From the NCBI GenBank assembly GCA_024234215.1, contig JACKOQ010000002.1:124001-188000 (forward strand): DNA of 64,000 bases, read 5' to 3'. Each line of letters starts with the position of its first letter. The stretch's first letter is position 1. The notes beneath the pieces were generated by a model. That model worked only from the letters and a program-made list of their open reading frames with translations, did not search any database and was not told the origin of the DNA. Of the stretch, positions 17,844 through 27,036 are shown piece after piece. Made by a program: the position numbers and the translations under genes. The stretch is from Pseudomonadales bacterium. GTDB lineage: Bacteria > Pseudomonadota > Gammaproteobacteria > Pseudomonadales > UBA5862.

Positions 17844-18407
17844 ATGAAGTTCTGCACCCACTGCGGCGAGGCCATCGTGCTGAAAGTGCCGGAGTCGGAC
17901 AACCGTGAACGCCATGTTTGCGGCGACTGCGGCACCATCCATTATCAGAACCCCAAGATCATCGCCGGCTGCCTGATCACCCAGAATGATCAGGTGCTGC
18001 TCTGCCGACGCGCGATCGAGCCGCGCCTGGGTTTCTGGACCCTGCCGGCCGGCTTCATGGAAAACGATGAGACCACCCAGGAGGCGGCCGCGCGGGAAAC
18101 CTGGGAAGAGGCCAATGCGCGGGTACGGGTCGGCGATCTCTACACCCTCTTCAACCTCGTGCACATCAATCAGATCTACCTGTTTTTTCGCGGCGAACTG
18201 ATCGAGCCCGGCTTTGCCGCCGGCAAGGAGAGCCTGGAGGTGAAGCTGTTCGCGCGCGAGGAGATTCCGTGGGAAATGCTCGCCTTTGCGGTTATCAGAA
18301 AGACCCTCGAATTCCACTTTGCCGACCGTGAACGAGGTGACTATCCACTGCGGATGCAGGACATTCGCGCCGCGGATCCTCGTTTCTTCCAGCCAAAACC
18401 ACTCTGA
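17844..18407 (+). CDS. NUDIX hydrolase with N-terminal zinc ribbon
   Basis: The protein has 187 residues. Two CxxC pairs (FCTHCGE and VCGDCGTIHYQNPK) form a zinc ribbon; the Nudix box follows as GFMENDETTQEAAARETWEE, fitting Gx5Ex7REUxEE. The ribbon-plus-Nudix layout is that of NADH pyrophosphatase-like and ADP-ribose-type hydrolases. Substrate unknown. The C-terminus reads ADPRFFQPKPL. Confidence 0.9.
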   Translation: MKFCTHCGEAIVLKVPESDNRERHVCGDCGTIHYQNPKIIAGCLITQNDQVLLCRRAIEPRLGFWTLPAGFMENDETTQEAAARETWEEANARVRVGDLYTLFNLVHINQIYLFFRGELIEPGFAAGKESLEVKLFAREEIPWEMLAFAVIRKTLEFHFADRERGDYPLRMQDIRAADPRFFQPKPL

Positions 18408-18440
18408 TTGGCCGACTGAAACAGAGAACCGACAGGCCGA

Positions 18441-19361
18441 TCAGAGCTGATCGGCCTCCAGAATGAAGATTCCCTCGCCACCCTGCTCGAAATCGGGCCA
18501 GAAGAAGCCGAGGTCAGGATGGCGCGCCACCAGCGCCTCGGCCGCCGAGCCCACCTCGACCACCAGCAGACCGCCCGGACGCAGATGGCGCCGGGCCTGC
18601 GCCAGAATGCGCTCGACGATGTCGAGCCCCTCCACCCCCGCCGCCAGCGCCAGTCGCGGTTCATGGCGATACTCAGCGGGCAGCGCGGCCAGCTCCTGCT
18701 CGGCCACATAGGGCGGGTTGCTGACGATCAGATCAAAGGTGCCGGTCACTCCGGAAAAGAGGTCACCTTCGATCAGCGTCAGCCGCTGTTCGAGGCCATG
18801 GCGGGCCCGGTTGATGGCCGCCACCTCGAGTGCGGCGGCCGAGAGATCGGTCGCCACCACCTCGGCAGCCTCGAACGCATGGGCCAGAGCGATGGCGATG
18901 CAGCCACTGCCGGTGCAGAGGTCGAGCACCCGATCGACCCGGCTGGAATCGATCCAAGGCTCGAAGCGGCGCGCGATCAGCTCGGCCAGCGGCGAGCGCG
19001 GAATCAGCACCCGCTGATCAACGAAGAATGGCAGGCCGGCAAACCAGGCCTCGCCGGTCAGGTAGGCATTCGGCAATCGATCGACGATGCGGCGCCGGAA
19101 CAGCTCGACCACCTGCTGACGCTCGCGCGGCAGCAGCCGGGCATCCAGCACCCGGTCATCGACCTCCAGCGGCAGATGCAGCGCGTGCAGAATAAGCCGC
19201 AACGCCTCATCCCACAGATCATCGCAGCCATGGCCCAGGGCCACCTGCGCTGCCCCCAGACTGCTGACCCCCCAACGCAGAAAGTCGCGCAGGGTCAGCA
19301 GCTCGGACTGGGCGGCCTCGAAGTCGGGCTGGAACGCTGCCGTCGGTGCCATTGCGACCAT
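18441..19361 (-). CDS. prmB: Ribosomal protein L3 glutamine methyltransferase
   Basis: The protein has 306 residues. VLDLCTGSGCIAIALA is the SAM-binding loop and IVSNPPYV the NPPY motif that recognises glutamine; the N-terminal helical part (TLRDFLRWGVSSLGAAQVALGHG) separates PrmB from PrmC. It methylates Gln in L3. The ATG at 19361 starts right after the stop of the upstream ligase gene and is preceded by GGGAGG. Confidence 0.92.
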   Translation of the reverse strand: MVAMAPTAAFQPDFEAAQSELLTLRDFLRWGVSSLGAAQVALGHGCDDLWDEALRLILHALHLPLEVDDRVLDARLLPRERQQVVELFRRRIVDRLPNAYLTGEAWFAGLPFFVDQRVLIPRSPLAELIARRFEPWIDSSRVDRVLDLCTGSGCIAIALAHAFEAAEVVATDLSAAALEVAAINRARHGLEQRLTLIEGDLFSGVTGTFDLIVSNPPYVAEQELAALPAEYRHEPRLALAAGVEGLDIVERILAQARRHLRPGGLLVVEVGSAAEALVARHPDLGFFWPDFEQGGEGIFILEADQL

Positions 19362-21005
19362 TCAGCCTCCCATCTCCAGTTTGCGCGCCTCTTCGTCGGC
19401 GCGGCTGCGGGCCCACTTGTAGTCGGCCTTGCCGTTGCTGGCGCGCTGCACCTCATCGACGATGAAGATGTTGCGGGGCTTCTTGTAGCCAGCCAGCCTG
19501 TGTGCCACATGGTCGATCAGCGTCTGCTGGTCGGCCTGCTGCCCGGGACGCAGTGAGACCACGGCCGCCACCCGCTCGCCATATTTTGGATCCTTGACCC
19601 CCACCACCAGGCAGTCATAGACCGCCGGATGGGTCTTGATCGCCTCCTCGACCTCTTCGGGATAGACCTTCTCGCCCATGGTGTTGATGCACATCGAGCC
19701 GCGCCCCAGCAGACGAATGGTGCCATCGGCCTCGACAGTGGCGAAATCGCCGGGAAACGAGTAGCGGAGCCCGCGAATGGTACGGAAGGTCTTGGCCGAT
19801 TTCTCCGGATCCTTGTAGTAACCGGTCGGCACCCGACCGGCTTGGGCGATCATGCCGATCGCGCCGGAACCGGGCTTGACCTCCTCGTCGTTGTCGTCGA
19901 ACACCTTGGTCGACTCCATCATCTGGAACTTGGCGGTCTCGCCGATGTTGGCGCGGGTGGTCAGCGAACGGCCCATGCCGCCCTCGGTGGAGCCCAGCCC
20001 ATCGTTGAGGATCATGTCGCCGAACTCCAGCAGCCCGGCCTTGACCTCCTGGGTCCACATGACGCCGGAAGAGCTGATGAACCTGACCGACGAGATGTCA
20101 TAAGAACGGCCTGCTGCCTGTGCAGCGCGCAGGGCATCCAGCATCGGTTTGGCAAAGGCGTCGCCAACGATGACGATGTCGGTCACCCGTTCGCGCTGCA
20201 CCGCCGCCCACAGCTCATCGGCATCGAACTTGGTGCCGGCCAGGGTGACCACGGTCCCGCCCATGTTGTGCGGCATCATCGCGCCAAGCCACATGCCGGT
20301 GCCGTGCATCAGCGGACAGGCCACCAGCGTGACCGGCAGCAGTCCGGCCGGCTCCAGCCGCTTGATCGCCGCCAGCGTCTCTTCGATGGTGGCGGGAGGC
20401 GGCGAGACGCCGCGCGCCTCGAACGGCGCCAGAAATCCGGCACACATCTCGCCCAGCTTGTACATCACCCCCTTCGGCATGCCGGTGGTGCCACCGGTAT
20501 AGAGCATGTAGGTGTCATCCCAGCCGCGTTCGATCGGCGCCATCGGCGCATGGGTACGAATGATCTGCTCATAGTCGTGCGCACCGGCCAGCAGTGGCGC
20601 ACCACTGCCATCATCCACCTGGATCAGGCAGCGCACCTTGGGCAGCTTGTGCCGAATGTTGGCGATGCGCTCGGCGAAGCGGCCATGAAAGAACAGCGCC
20701 TCGCTGTCGGAGTTGTCGAGCAGATAGACCAGCTCATCCTCGAGGTAGCGGTAGTTGACGTTGACCGGAACGCCGCGAATCTTGAAGCCGGCGAACTGCG
20801 CTTCCATGTACTCCGGCGAATTGTAGAGATAGAGCCCCATCTTGCTGTCATGCCCCAGCCCCTGCTGATGCAGAAACTGGGCGATGCACGCGGCGCGCTC
20901 CTGGTAGGGGCCCCAGGCGACCTTGCGCTCGCCATGGATCAGCGCGGTACGCTGGGGAATCTGGGCAGCGATCTGCTCCCACAGGGTGGCAAAGTGCATC
21001 TCCAT
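19362..21005 (-). CDS. AMP-forming acyl-CoA synthetase (FadD-like)
   Basis: The protein has 547 residues of the ANL superfamily: YTGGTTGMPKGVMY is the P-loop, LGSTEGGMG the A5-like motif, YSFPGDFATVEADGTIRLLGR the hinge and GEKVYPEEVEEAI with a late GKADYKW Lys region. It activates a carboxylate as acyl-AMP and then acyl-CoA. The sequence reminds me of the FadD17/FadD19 group that act on steroid side-chain or long-chain acids, which is a guess. It overlaps or abuts prmB, so it is in the same transcript. Confidence 0.88.
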   Translation of the reverse strand: MEMHFATLWEQIAAQIPQRTALIHGERKVAWGPYQERAACIAQFLHQQGLGHDSKMGLYLYNSPEYMEAQFAGFKIRGVPVNVNYRYLEDELVYLLDNSDSEALFFHGRFAERIANIRHKLPKVRCLIQVDDGSGAPLLAGAHDYEQIIRTHAPMAPIERGWDDTYMLYTGGTTGMPKGVMYKLGEMCAGFLAPFEARGVSPPPATIEETLAAIKRLEPAGLLPVTLVACPLMHGTGMWLGAMMPHNMGGTVVTLAGTKFDADELWAAVQRERVTDIVIVGDAFAKPMLDALRAAQAAGRSYDISSVRFISSSGVMWTQEVKAGLLEFGDMILNDGLGSTEGGMGRSLTTRANIGETAKFQMMESTKVFDDNDEEVKPGSGAIGMIAQAGRVPTGYYKDPEKSAKTFRTIRGLRYSFPGDFATVEADGTIRLLGRGSMCINTMGEKVYPEEVEEAIKTHPAVYDCLVVGVKDPKYGERVAAVVSLRPGQQADQQTLIDHVAHRLAGYKKPRNIFIVDEVQRASNGKADYKWARSRADEEARKLEMGG

Positions 21006-21107
21006 CGACAGTTCTCCTTTGAGTTGTAGTTATCGTTTTGGCTGACGCCACGCGGCGCCTTTTCGAGCATCAGGTTGCATTGTACCCACTGCGCTGACCC
21101 ATCGGCT

Positions 21108-21437
21108 TCAGGTCGGCTTCAGATGTGAAAAATCCTCCAGGTGGCACACATCATAAGCCGGCTCTTCATAGGGGTGAACGGCATGGAGCGCCCGGATCAC
21201 CGGCTCGATCAGTGCATCGGCCACCACCATTTCGACCCGGTACTCCTGCACCTGCTCCAACTGCTCCTGGCTGCCCAGAAAAGGATTGCTGCCGGCACGT
21301 GGACGAAATTGACCCAGCCCCAGCACCTGCCAGGCACAGCAGTCATAGTGGCCGATCCGCCCGCCACCTGCGGCAAAGAGCGCTGCTTTCACCGCTTCGA
21401 GCTGCTCGATCGGAACGAAAAAGACCAGTTTGTACAT
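21108..21437 (-). CDS. NIF3/YqfO-like small protein (CutA-like fold)
   Basis: The protein has 109 residues: YKLVFFVPIEQLEAVKAALFAAGGGRIGHYDCCAWQVLGLGQFRP, then EYRVEMVVADALIEPVIRALHAVHPYEEPAYDV. This is the stand-alone version of the domain inserted in NIF3-like YqfO proteins. The biochemical role is unknown. It lies between tyrS and the ligase gene on the same strand. Confidence 0.85.
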   Translation of the reverse strand: MYKLVFFVPIEQLEAVKAALFAAGGGRIGHYDCCAWQVLGLGQFRPRAGSNPFLGSQEQLEQVQEYRVEMVVADALIEPVIRALHAVHPYEEPAYDVCHLEDFSHLKPT

Positions 21438-21484
21438 GGGGCCTCAACAGTGCTCCAGCGCTCCGTGTCGGTGCGCGGGACGCA

Positions 21485-22696
21485 TCAATTCACCCGAATC
21501 CGGGCAAAACGGTGCTTGCCGGCTTGATAGAGATGCTCGCTGCCGGGTGCCACCCGATGGTTTTTTTCCTGCAAACGGATCCCATCGATCCTGACCCCAC
21601 CCTGGCCGATCAGCCGCAGCGCCTCGGAGGTGCTGGCGACCAGACCGGCCTCCTTCAGCAGGTTGGCGATCGGCACCCCCTCTGCCGGATAACCGCCATG
21701 GGCGATGCACAGTTCGGGAATCTCCTGCGGCAGGGCACCCTGCTGAAAGCGGGCCACGAACGCCTGATGCGCCGCCTCGGCCTCGGTGGCGCTGTGGAAC
21801 CGCGTCACCAGCTCCCGGGCCAGCTCCACCTTGGCATCACGCGGATTGAGCTCTCCTGCCTCGCACTGCGCCTGCATGGCGGCGACCTCTGTCGGCAACC
21901 GCCTGCTCAGCAGTGCATAGTAGCGCCACATCAAGGTGTCGCTGATCGACATCAGTTTGCCGAACATCGTGTTGGGCGGTTCACGCAGGCCAATGTAGTT
22001 GTCGAGCGACTTGGACATCTTCTGCACGCCATCCAATCCCTCGAGAATCGGCATGGTCATCACCACCTGCGGCGTCTGACCGGCATCGCGCTGCAACTCA
22101 CGCCCGACCAGCAGATTGAACTTCTGGTCGGTGCCGCCCAGCTCGATGTCGGCGCGCAGTTCGACCGAGTCATGGCCCTGAATCAGCGGATAGAGAAACT
22201 CATGCAGTGCGATCGGCTGGCCACCACGGTAGCGTTTGTGAAAATCATCGCGCTCGAGCATGCGGGCAACGGTGTAGCGACTCGCCAGCTTGATCATGTC
22301 ACTGGCATCGAACCTGCCCATCCACTGCGAATTGAACACCACCTGGGTTTTTGCCCGGTCGAGCACGGTGAACACCTGCTCGCTGTAGGTCTGCGCATTC
22401 TGTTCGACCTGCTGACGGGTGAGGGGCTTGCGCGTGACATTCTTGCCAGTGGGGTCGCCGATCATGCCGGTGAAGTCACCGATCAGAAACAGCACCTCAT
22501 GGCCCAACTGCTGGAACTGATGGAGCTTGTTCAGCAGCACCGCGTGACCCAGATGCAGATCGGGCGCGGTGGGATCGAAGCCCGCCTTGACCCGCAGTTT
22601 GCGGCCACTGCCCAGTTTTTCGATCAGCTCCGGCTCGGAGATGATCTCATGCGCCCCGGCCTTGATGAGCTCGAGCGCGGCCTTTACCGATGTCAT
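21485..22696 (-). CDS. tyrS: Tyrosyl-tRNA synthetase
   Basis: The protein has 403 residues. HLGHAVLLNKL (HIGH-like), GDFTGMIGDPTGKN, and KMSKSLDNYIGL (KMSKS) mark the class I catalytic core; the C-terminal ~60 residues (GLVASTSEALRLIGQGGVRIDG) are an S4 RNA-binding domain. It charges tRNA-Tyr. Its size and motifs fit the TyrRZ-type enzyme of proteobacteria. It is divergent from the peptidase gene. Confidence 0.96.
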   Translation of the reverse strand: MTSVKAALELIKAGAHEIISEPELIEKLGSGRKLRVKAGFDPTAPDLHLGHAVLLNKLHQFQQLGHEVLFLIGDFTGMIGDPTGKNVTRKPLTRQQVEQNAQTYSEQVFTVLDRAKTQVVFNSQWMGRFDASDMIKLASRYTVARMLERDDFHKRYRGGQPIALHEFLYPLIQGHDSVELRADIELGGTDQKFNLLVGRELQRDAGQTPQVVMTMPILEGLDGVQKMSKSLDNYIGLREPPNTMFGKLMSISDTLMWRYYALLSRRLPTEVAAMQAQCEAGELNPRDAKVELARELVTRFHSATEAEAAHQAFVARFQQGALPQEIPELCIAHGGYPAEGVPIANLLKEAGLVASTSEALRLIGQGGVRIDGIRLQEKNHRVAPGSEHLYQAGKHRFARIRVN

Positions 22697-22863
22697 TCGT
22701 CACAACCCATTAAATTGGTGTCTATATTGCTTATTTGAGGTTGACACCTTGTTTCAGTGCCAATTTTCAGACGGCACCGAACAGATGCATTGAACCATTG
22801 GCCCGGATGTCGCACTAACGCACCGGGCCGCCCACTCGACGGGGTAGCCCTGCCGGATTCAGT

Positions 22864-22872
22864 TGATATAAT
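22864..22872 (+). promoter_or_regulatory. Extended -10 promoter ahead of M23 peptidase gene
   Basis: TGATATAAT is a perfect extended -10 (TGN plus TATAAT), 27 nt before the GTG start at 22899. No good -35 is seen at 17 nt, which extended -10 promoters do not need. Confidence 0.6.
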
Positions 22873-22898
22873 CCGGCCCGCAACGGAAGAACGATAAA

Positions 22899-24254
22899 GT
22901 GAGATTGTATCCGATGGCAGCACTGCCACCAGCTTCTGCTGTGAAAACAGCCTTCCCTCGACTGCACCTGATCGCCGCCACCCTGCTGCTGAGCGCCACC
23001 GTGCTGATCGCCTGGCTGCTGCCAAGCGAAGAGGCCGCCGCCATCAAGAGTGTCGTGCCGCTGACCCTGCCCGCCCCCACCACACCGCAGAGCACCGAAC
23101 AGCCGGCGGTGGCCGTCACCACCGCTCTGGTCGAGCCGGAACTGTGGGATGAATATGTCGTCCAGACCGGCGACACGCTGGGCACGCTGTTCAAACGCGC
23201 CGGCATCGCACCCAACGAACTGGCGATGCTGCTCGATTCGGGCAAGGAGACCAAGCGGCTGCATCAGATCCATCCAGGGCACAAACTGGCACTGCAAGTC
23301 GGCACGGAGGGTCAACTGGAGAGGTTCAAATTCAGCCCCAACGCGCTTGAGTCGGTACAGTGGCAAAGGACCAACGACAGCTTCGATGTCACCGTTGAGA
23401 AGCGCGAGCCCGAGCTCCAGCTCCGCCGGCACAGCGGCGTGATCGATCAGTCGCTGTTTCTCTCTTGCCAGAAAGCGGGGCTCTCCCAAGCCGTGGCCAG
23501 CCAGTTGGCCGACCTCTTCGGCTGGGACATCGATTACACCGAGGATCTGCGCCAGGGCGACCGCTTCTCTGTCATCTATCAGGAGCGCTTCATCGACGGC
23601 AAGAAGATCGATGACGGTCCGATTCTGGCCGCCGAATTCATCAATCAGGGACGCCGCTACCAGACCGTGCGCCATGTCGATGCGCAGGGCAACGAGGGTT
23701 ACTACACTCCAGACGGCCGCGGCATGCGCAAGGCGTTCATCCGCAACCCGCTCGACGTCGTGCGCATCACCTCACTGTTCAGCCTGAGCCGCTTCCACCC
23801 GATTCTGCACACCATGCGCGCCCACAAGGGCATCGACTACTCGGCCAGTGCCGGCACGCCAGTCAAGAGCGTCGGCGATGGCCGGGTAACTTTCGCCGGC
23901 CGCAAGGGTGGCTACGGCAACACCATCACGATCCAGCATGGTGACCGCTACACCACCCTCTATGCCCACCTCCAAGGGTTCGCCCCCTCGATCCGCAACG
24001 GGCAGAAGGTGCGGCAGGGTGAAGTGATCGGCTATGTCGGCGCCAGCGGTCTCGCCACCGGCAACCACCTGCACTATGAGTTCCAGGTCGATGGCGTGCA
24101 CCGCAACCCGCTGACCGTCCCGCTGCCGCAAGCGCCCGCCGTGGCCGGGCGCGAGCTCGACCGCTTCAAGTCACAGACCGGCCCCTTGGTGGCGATGCTG
24201 AAGCAGGGTGAGTCCACCCCCGCGGCGGTGGCACGCGCCGGGTTGAATGATTGA
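22899..24254 (+). CDS. M23 family murein endopeptidase with LysM domain (MepM-like)
   Basis: The protein has 451 residues. One N-terminal membrane anchor (LIAATLLLSATVLIAWLL), a LysM-type segment at about 85-135 (YVVQTGDTLGTLFKRAG, HPGHKLALQV), then the lysostaphin-like peptidase domain with HKGIDYSA and HLHYEF ligands plus GRVTFAGRKGGYGN. It should cut peptidoglycan cross-links in the periplasm. Both zinc motifs are intact, so it is likely an active enzyme. GTG 22899 has a GGAAGA site; ATG 22914 is an alternative. Confidence 0.92.
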   Translation: MRLYPMAALPPASAVKTAFPRLHLIAATLLLSATVLIAWLLPSEEAAAIKSVVPLTLPAPTTPQSTEQPAVAVTTALVEPELWDEYVVQTGDTLGTLFKRAGIAPNELAMLLDSGKETKRLHQIHPGHKLALQVGTEGQLERFKFSPNALESVQWQRTNDSFDVTVEKREPELQLRRHSGVIDQSLFLSCQKAGLSQAVASQLADLFGWDIDYTEDLRQGDRFSVIYQERFIDGKKIDDGPILAAEFINQGRRYQTVRHVDAQGNEGYYTPDGRGMRKAFIRNPLDVVRITSLFSLSRFHPILHTMRAHKGIDYSASAGTPVKSVGDGRVTFAGRKGGYGNTITIQHGDRYTTLYAHLQGFAPSIRNGQKVRQGEVIGYVGASGLATGNHLHYEFQVDGVHRNPLTVPLPQAPAVAGRELDRFKSQTGPLVAMLKQGESTPAAVARAGLND

Positions 24255-25387
24255 GCACGGAAGAGAGATCCGACGGCGACTGCTATCTGGGGGTCATGTC
24301 CGGCACCAGCCTTGATGCCGTCGATGTCGGCCTGTTCCGGTTCACCGACACCTCCTGTCTGCTGCTGGCGAAGCACAGCCTGCCGATTCCCGCCGACATC
24401 CGGCAGGAGGTCATCGCGCTCGCCACACCGGGCCCCGATGAACTCAATCGCCTCCATCGGCTCGACATCGACCATGCCGAGCTGATCGCGACGGCGGTCA
24501 ATCAACTGTTGGCGCAGTGCGGCATCGATCGCGCGCGCATCCGCGCAATCGGCAGCCATGGCCAGACCCTGCGCCATTCACCCGGCGGCGACCATGCCTT
24601 CACCTGCCAGGTGGGCGATCCCAACCGCATCGCCTACCTGACCGGCCTGGTCACGGTGGCCGATTTCCGCCGCAAGGACATGGTGGCCGGAGGAGAGGGG
24701 GCACCGCTGGCGCCGGCATTCCACCACTGGCTGTTCTCCCACCCCACTGAATATCGGATGGTGCTCAACCTGGGCGGCATCGCCAATCTGACGGTTCTGC
24801 CGCCGACGCAGCACCCTGCCGCGGTCGTTGGCTTCGACACCGGGCCGGGCAATGCGCTGCTCGATGGCTGGTGTCAGCGCCACCTCGGCCAGCCCTATGA
24901 TCACCGTGGCAACTGGAGCCGCAGTGGCAGTTGCCATGAACCGCTGCTGCGCGCCTTGCTGGACGACGCTTTTTTCCAGGCAACTCCGCCGAAGAGCACC
25001 GGTCGTGAACGGTTCAACCTCAACTGGCTGACGCAACGACTGCGCGACTTCGCGCACTGCGCTCCGGTCGATGTGCAGGCGACGCTGCTCGAACTGACCG
25101 CCCGGAGCGTGGCGCAGGCCATCGACCGCTGGGGGTGCGGGACCGAACTCTACCTGTGTGGAGGGGGCGTCGAGAACCGCGCGCTGGTCGATCGGTTGCA
25201 GGCTGCCCTGCCCGGGCGGCGGATTCACTCCACCGAACTGCTGGGACTACCGCCGCAGTGGGTCGAGGCCGCCACCTTCGCCTGGCTGGCACGGCAGCGG
25301 TTGCTGGGTCGACCGGGCAACCTGCCCAGCGTCACCGGCGCCCGCCGGCCCGTCATGCTCGGCGGGGTCTATCTGCCTGACGACTGA
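24251..25387 (+). CDS. anmK: Anhydro-N-acetylmuramic acid kinase
   Basis: The protein has 378 residues. GVMSGTSLDAVDVGL, GSHGQTLRHSP, NLGGIANLTVLP, GFDTGPGNALLDGW and the C-terminal LYLCGGGVENRALVDRL are the AnmK set. It phosphorylates and opens anhydroMurNAc during cell-wall recycling, matching the peptidase gene in front. The start is probably TTG at 24251, overlapping the peptidase stop by 4 nt; no closer ATG precedes the conserved domain. Confidence 0.94.
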   Translation: MSTEERSDGDCYLGVMSGTSLDAVDVGLFRFTDTSCLLLAKHSLPIPADIRQEVIALATPGPDELNRLHRLDIDHAELIATAVNQLLAQCGIDRARIRAIGSHGQTLRHSPGGDHAFTCQVGDPNRIAYLTGLVTVADFRRKDMVAGGEGAPLAPAFHHWLFSHPTEYRMVLNLGGIANLTVLPPTQHPAAVVGFDTGPGNALLDGWCQRHLGQPYDHRGNWSRSGSCHEPLLRALLDDAFFQATPPKSTGRERFNLNWLTQRLRDFAHCAPVDVQATLLELTARSVAQAIDRWGCGTELYLCGGGVENRALVDRLQAALPGRRIHSTELLGLPPQWVEAATFAWLARQRLLGRPGNLPSVTGARRPVMLGGVYLPDD

Positions 25388-25396
25388 TCCGCTGGA

Positions 25397-25750
25397 TCAG
25401 ACCGCGAAACTCGATCCACAGCCGCAGGTGGTGGTCGCGTTGGGATTGCGGACCACGAAACGTGACCCTTCGAGCCCTTCGGAGTAGTCGATCTCCGAGC
25501 CGACCAGATATTGAAAGCTCATCGGATCGACCAGCACGGTGACGCCATCGCGCTCGATCCGGGTGTCATCCTCGGCCGCTTCGTCATCGAAGCTGAAGCC
25601 ATACTGAAAACCGGAACAGCCACCGCCGGTCACGAACACCCGCAACTTGAGCTGGCTGTTGCCCTCTTCATCGACCAGACGACGCACCTTGCGTGCCGCG
25701 GCCGCGGTCACCTCGAGTGCAACCGGCTGCTGCACCTGTACGCTGCTCAT
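25397..25750 (-). CDS. erpA: Iron-sulfur cluster insertion protein ErpA
   Basis: The protein has 117 residues. LRVFVTGGGCSGFQYGF carries the first Cys and the C-terminal TTCGCGSSFAV the CxC pair of A-type carriers; the long N-terminal part and PMSFQYLVGSEIDYSE fit ErpA rather than IscA. It delivers [Fe-S] clusters to apo-proteins. It converges on anmK with 9 nt between. Confidence 0.93.
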   Translation of the reverse strand: MSSVQVQQPVALEVTAAAARKVRRLVDEEGNSQLKLRVFVTGGGCSGFQYGFSFDDEAAEDDTRIERDGVTVLVDPMSFQYLVGSEIDYSEGLEGSRFVVRNPNATTTCGCGSSFAV

Positions 25751-25794
25751 TGCTCACTCACCTGCATTGTGAAAGCACCGGCAATCACCCTATT

Positions 25795-25819
25795 AAAACC
25801 AAGCATTAAAGTCAACTAT
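25795..25819 (-). promoter_or_regulatory. Candidate -35 with IscR type 1 half site upstream of erpA
   Basis: On the minus strand ATAGTTGACT (25819-25810) matches the left half of the IscR type 1 consensus (ATASYYGACT) and contains a TTGACT -35 box; the right half matches only about half of its positions. It lies 45-69 nt before the erpA start. IscR control of erpA is known in E. coli. Confidence 0.35.
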
Positions 25820-25840
25820 TTCGTCGGCAGAGCGCTCGCT

Positions 25841-26881
25841 TCAGGGCAGCAGCGCCGGCGCGTCGAGACCACTCGTCTCCGGCAGCCCGCAACAGAGGTT
25901 CATGTTCTGGATCGCCTGCCCGGCAGCCCCCTTGACCAAGTTGTCGATCACCGAGAGCACGACCAGGGTGTCGCCCCCTTGCGGGCGGTGCAGCGCCAGC
26001 CGGCAGAGGTTGGCGCCGCGCACGCTGCGGGTCTCCGGATGCTCTCCGGCGGGCAGCAGATCGACGAAGGGTTCATCGCGGTAACGCTCGGCGTAGAGCT
26101 GCTGCAGATCGGGCTGGACTGCCGGATCCTTCAGCCGCGCATAGAGGGTGGCATGAATGCCGCGAATCATCGGCGCCAGATGGGGCACGAAGGTGAGGCC
26201 AGGTGCGGCGCGGCCGAGGTATTGACCAAGATGAGCGGTGATCTCGGGCAGATGACGGTGGCCAGGAACGCCATAGGCCTTGAAGCTGTCCGCAACCTCA
26301 CACAGCAGGTTGGCGATCTTGCCCTGACGGCCAGCGCCGCTCACCCCCGATTTGGCGTCGGCGATCAGCGACCGTTCGTCGACCAGTTTCGCCTCCAGCA
26401 GTGGCAGCAGGCCCAGCTGTATCGCCGTCGGATAGCAGCCCGGCACCGCCACCAGCCGCGCCTGCCGAATCTGCGCGCGGTTGCATTCCGGCAGACCATA
26501 GACCGCCTCCTGCAACAGGTCGGTGGCGCTGTGCGGCATCCCGTACCACTTCTGGAACAGCAGCGGATCCTTCAGGCGAAAGTCGGCGGAGAGGTCGATC
26601 ACCCGCACGCCGGCCGCCACCAGTGCTGGCGCCATCTCCATCGCCACGCCGTGAGGGGTGGCGAAGAAGACCACATCCAGCTCGCTCAGGGCGGCAGGAT
26701 CGGGGGCGACAAAGGCCAAGTCATAGAAGCCGCGCAGGTTGGGATAGATCTGGTCGACGCGAATGCCGGCCTCGCCGCGCGAGGTGATCAGCTCGACCGA
26801 AACCTCCGGATGGCGCGCCAGCAGCCGCAGCAGCTCCACACCGGTGTAGCCGGTGCCCCCGACAATGCCCACTTTGACCAC
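25841..26881 (-). CDS. argC: N-acetyl-gamma-glutamyl-phosphate reductase
   Basis: The protein has 346 residues. KVGIVGGTGYTGVELLRLLARHP is the NADP-binding start, VPGCYPTAIQLGLLPL contains the catalytic Cys, and GHRHLPEI a catalytic-site His. It carries out the third step of arginine synthesis. The start is GTG at 26881, six nt after AAGGAG; the preceding frame gives only a short unsupported extension. Confidence 0.95.
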   Translation of the reverse strand: MVKVGIVGGTGYTGVELLRLLARHPEVSVELITSRGEAGIRVDQIYPNLRGFYDLAFVAPDPAALSELDVVFFATPHGVAMEMAPALVAAGVRVIDLSADFRLKDPLLFQKWYGMPHSATDLLQEAVYGLPECNRAQIRQARLVAVPGCYPTAIQLGLLPLLEAKLVDERSLIADAKSGVSGAGRQGKIANLLCEVADSFKAYGVPGHRHLPEITAHLGQYLGRAAPGLTFVPHLAPMIRGIHATLYARLKDPAVQPDLQQLYAERYRDEPFVDLLPAGEHPETRSVRGANLCRLALHRPQGGDTLVVLSVIDNLVKGAAGQAIQNMNLCCGLPETSGLDAPALLP

Positions 26882-27036
26882 GACGATCTCCTTTGATCTC
26901 TTCAGAACAGCCAAGACGAATGGCGGAGATTATAGCGGCTCGGCTACCCGGGAATGAGTGCGTCAACGCCGACAGATCAGCGGCACCGCATTACAATGGT
27001 GCCGGTTTCGCCCAACTCAATGCGCGGGAGTGCTCG

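Noticed and set aside
19629..21029. 466-codon plus-strand frame across the acyl-CoA ligase gene
   Set aside because: It is the antisense shadow of a clear minus-strand gene, rich in Arg, His, Gly and Gln as expected in GC-rich antisense frames.
21125..22738. 537-codon plus-strand frame across tyrS
   Set aside because: Antisense shadow of tyrS and the NIF3-like gene; no recognisable protein.
22742..22770. TTGACA-17-TTTTCA as promoter of the M23 peptidase gene
   Set aside because: The -10 is poor and the extended -10 at 22864 is much better placed.
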